A stretch of DNA of 6,020 bases from an uncultured Campylobacter sp. Its GTDB lineage: Bacteria > Campylobacterota > Campylobacteria > Campylobacterales > Campylobacteraceae. Both the position numbers and the translations under genes were made by a program. This document shows positions 5,062 to 6,020 of this stretch, in pieces. Numbering within the stretch: position 1 is the stretch's first letter; every line of letters starts with the position of its first letter. The notes beneath the pieces were generated by a model. The model did not search any database, was not told where the DNA came from, and saw only the letters and a program-made list of their open reading frames with translations. The stretch is taken from positions 1 to 6,020 of the forward strand of contig CAJPSJ010000125.1 of NCBI GenBank assembly GCA_905373295.1, written 5' to 3'.

Positions 5062-5991
5062 TTATCTCATCTGTTCTTGCCAAAATTTAACCGCCTCGTC
5101 CAGCCAGCCTTGCGCCGTCGTGCCGGTGCCTAAGCCAAACCCGTGACCTAAATTTGCATAGCTACGAAACTGCGTTTTAACGCCCGCAGCGGCTAAATTT
5201 CGTATTCGTCGCTCCATCACGCCGGGGCTTGCGATCCAGTCGTTTTCGCCAACGACGGCAAAGGTCGGTGGATCGTTTCGCGTAAAGTCCGAATAGCCCG
5301 TATATTGCATTATCACGGCTGCAGGGCGTGGATGCGAGCCCTGCTCAAAAGCCTGCGTGCCGTAGCTTCCCAGCATCGCCGCAAGTCTAGCTCCGGCCGA
5401 GCCGCCCCACAGCGAATAAAACTCCGTCCCCACCTCAAGCTCCTTTGCGTACTCAAAAATAAAGCTAATCGCACGAGCAAGGTCTTGCGCCCCGCTCCTA
5501 GCGCCCGGGCGGTAGATCAACGCAAAGGCGTTGTAGCCCTTTTTAGAAAGCTCAAGCGCGTGCGGGAAACTATCGTGCATCGCGCCTACATAGGCAAAGC
5601 CGCCTCCGGCGACTACCACTGCAAACGGCTTACCCCACTCGCCTTTGAAATAAAAAAGCCCAGTATCGTTTTTGCGCGGATCGGCGGCTTTTTCGGTATT
5701 TGAGTAAATATCATAAAATACCTGCTTGCCGGCTTTGGCGCGATCTTTTAGATAGTTTAAAATTTCAACCGTTTTATCGGCATCAATATGCTCGTACCAC
5801 GTCAAATTTAGCTCGCCGAGCTTACCGCCGCTAAAATAACCCTTGTGCGTAGGGAAAAGCAGCCTGCCGTAATCACCAAACGCCGCATCACGGACGACGT
5901 CTGAAATTTTGCTCTCTTTTGTAAAGCTCTCGTTCATCTGCCCTCCCGCCAGCGCCGCCGCAAATAGCGCCGAAATCAAGAACTTTTTCAA
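5062..5991 (-). CDS. Exported alpha/beta hydrolase (esterase-like)
   Basis: A 309-residue serine hydrolase with a signal peptide (KK, then hydrophobic 4-17). The catalytic set is visible: an oxyanion-type AGGG at 128-131, nucleophile S198 in GGSAG (196-200), D251 in GENDW (248-252) and H283 in GHGFG (282-286). The order and spacing fit the BD-FAE/acetylxylan-esterase-like branch; the substrate is unknown. The N-terminal 100 residues before the core are not typical of minimal esterases. I chose the TTG at 5991 because AAGG lies 6 bases upstream and it gives a proper signal peptide. However, the frame stays open from 5992 to the window end, so a start further upstream is possible. The stop lies 16 bases before the flavodoxin gene, making this the first visible gene of the operon; its promoter is not in the window. 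Confidence 0.85.
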   Translation of the reverse strand: MKKFLISALFAAALAGGQMNESFTKESKISDVVRDAAFGDYGRLLFPTHKGYFSGGKLGELNLTWYEHIDADKTVEILNYLKDRAKAGKQVFYDIYSNTEKAADPRKNDTGLFYFKGEWGKPFAVVVAGGGFAYVGAMHDSFPHALELSKKGYNAFALIYRPGARSGAQDLARAISFIFEYAKELEVGTEFYSLWGGSAGARLAAMLGSYGTQAFEQGSHPRPAAVIMQYTGYSDFTRNDPPTFAVVGENDWIASPGVMERRIRNLAAAGVKTQFRSYANLGHGFGLGTGTTAQGWLDEAVKFWQEQMR

Positions 5992-5997
5992 ATTTAA

Positions 5998-6001
5998 CCT
6001 T
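5998..6001 (-). promoter_or_regulatory. Ribosome binding site for the TTG start of the hydrolase
   Basis: Read leftward, AAAAAGG ends six bases before the TTG at 5991. It is a moderate Shine-Dalgarno and the only support for that start, since no ATG precedes the signal peptide within the window. Confidence 0.45.
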
Positions 6002-6020
6002 TTTAAATTTAGCCGGCAAA

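Noticed and set aside
5305..5703. 132-codon plus-strand open frame
   Set aside because: Antisense to the hydrolase gene, which has a full catalytic set.

Overview
The window looks like chromosomal DNA from a Campylobacter, most likely one of the oral species of intermediate GC (such as gracilis, showae, rectus or concisus) rather than AT-rich C. jejuni. Three observations support this. The dapF, coaE and purM genes lie together, as I recall them in C. jejuni (Cj1531, Cj1530, Cj1529c). The hexamer AAATTT is extremely frequent despite roughly balanced base composition. There is also an Hcp-like cysteine-rich Sel1-repeat protein, a family typical of Epsilonproteobacteria. The species call is inference.

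Layout. Bases 1-507 (minus) hold the N-terminal 169 codons of dapF, cut by the window edge. Bases 685-1605 (minus) encode an exported Sel1-like repeat protein with 16 cysteines. Bases 1670-2344 (minus) are coaE. These three run leftward and may form one transcript. A 73-base divergent promoter region holding a perfect 16-bp palindrome separates coaE from purM (2418-3401, plus). PurM is followed by a probable terminator hairpin and by a small gene (3446-3805, plus) that resembles Imm10-type immunity proteins. A short convergent spacer follows. A leftward operon then fills the right third: alpha/beta hydrolase (5062-5991), flavodoxin (4476-5045) and cupin (3873-4424). Its promoter lies beyond the right edge.

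The left half is housekeeping metabolism: lysine and peptidoglycan precursor synthesis (DapF), coenzyme A synthesis (CoaE) and purine synthesis (PurM), with one accessory exported repeat protein inserted. The right third is accessory. All three of its products begin with apparent Sec signal peptides, so a hydrolase, a flavin protein and a metal-binding cupin would act in the periplasm. No published function for that trio is known to me. It is the best candidate here for an undescribed module.

Three genes (coaE, purM, the hydrolase) appear to start with TTG. An octamer, ACTAACGC, occurs seven times (six on the plus strand), including inside segments of DapF and CoaE that look like lineage-specific insertions. 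I see no tRNA, rRNA, CRISPR array, insertion sequence or replication origin. No gene-free stretch exceeds 300 bases.
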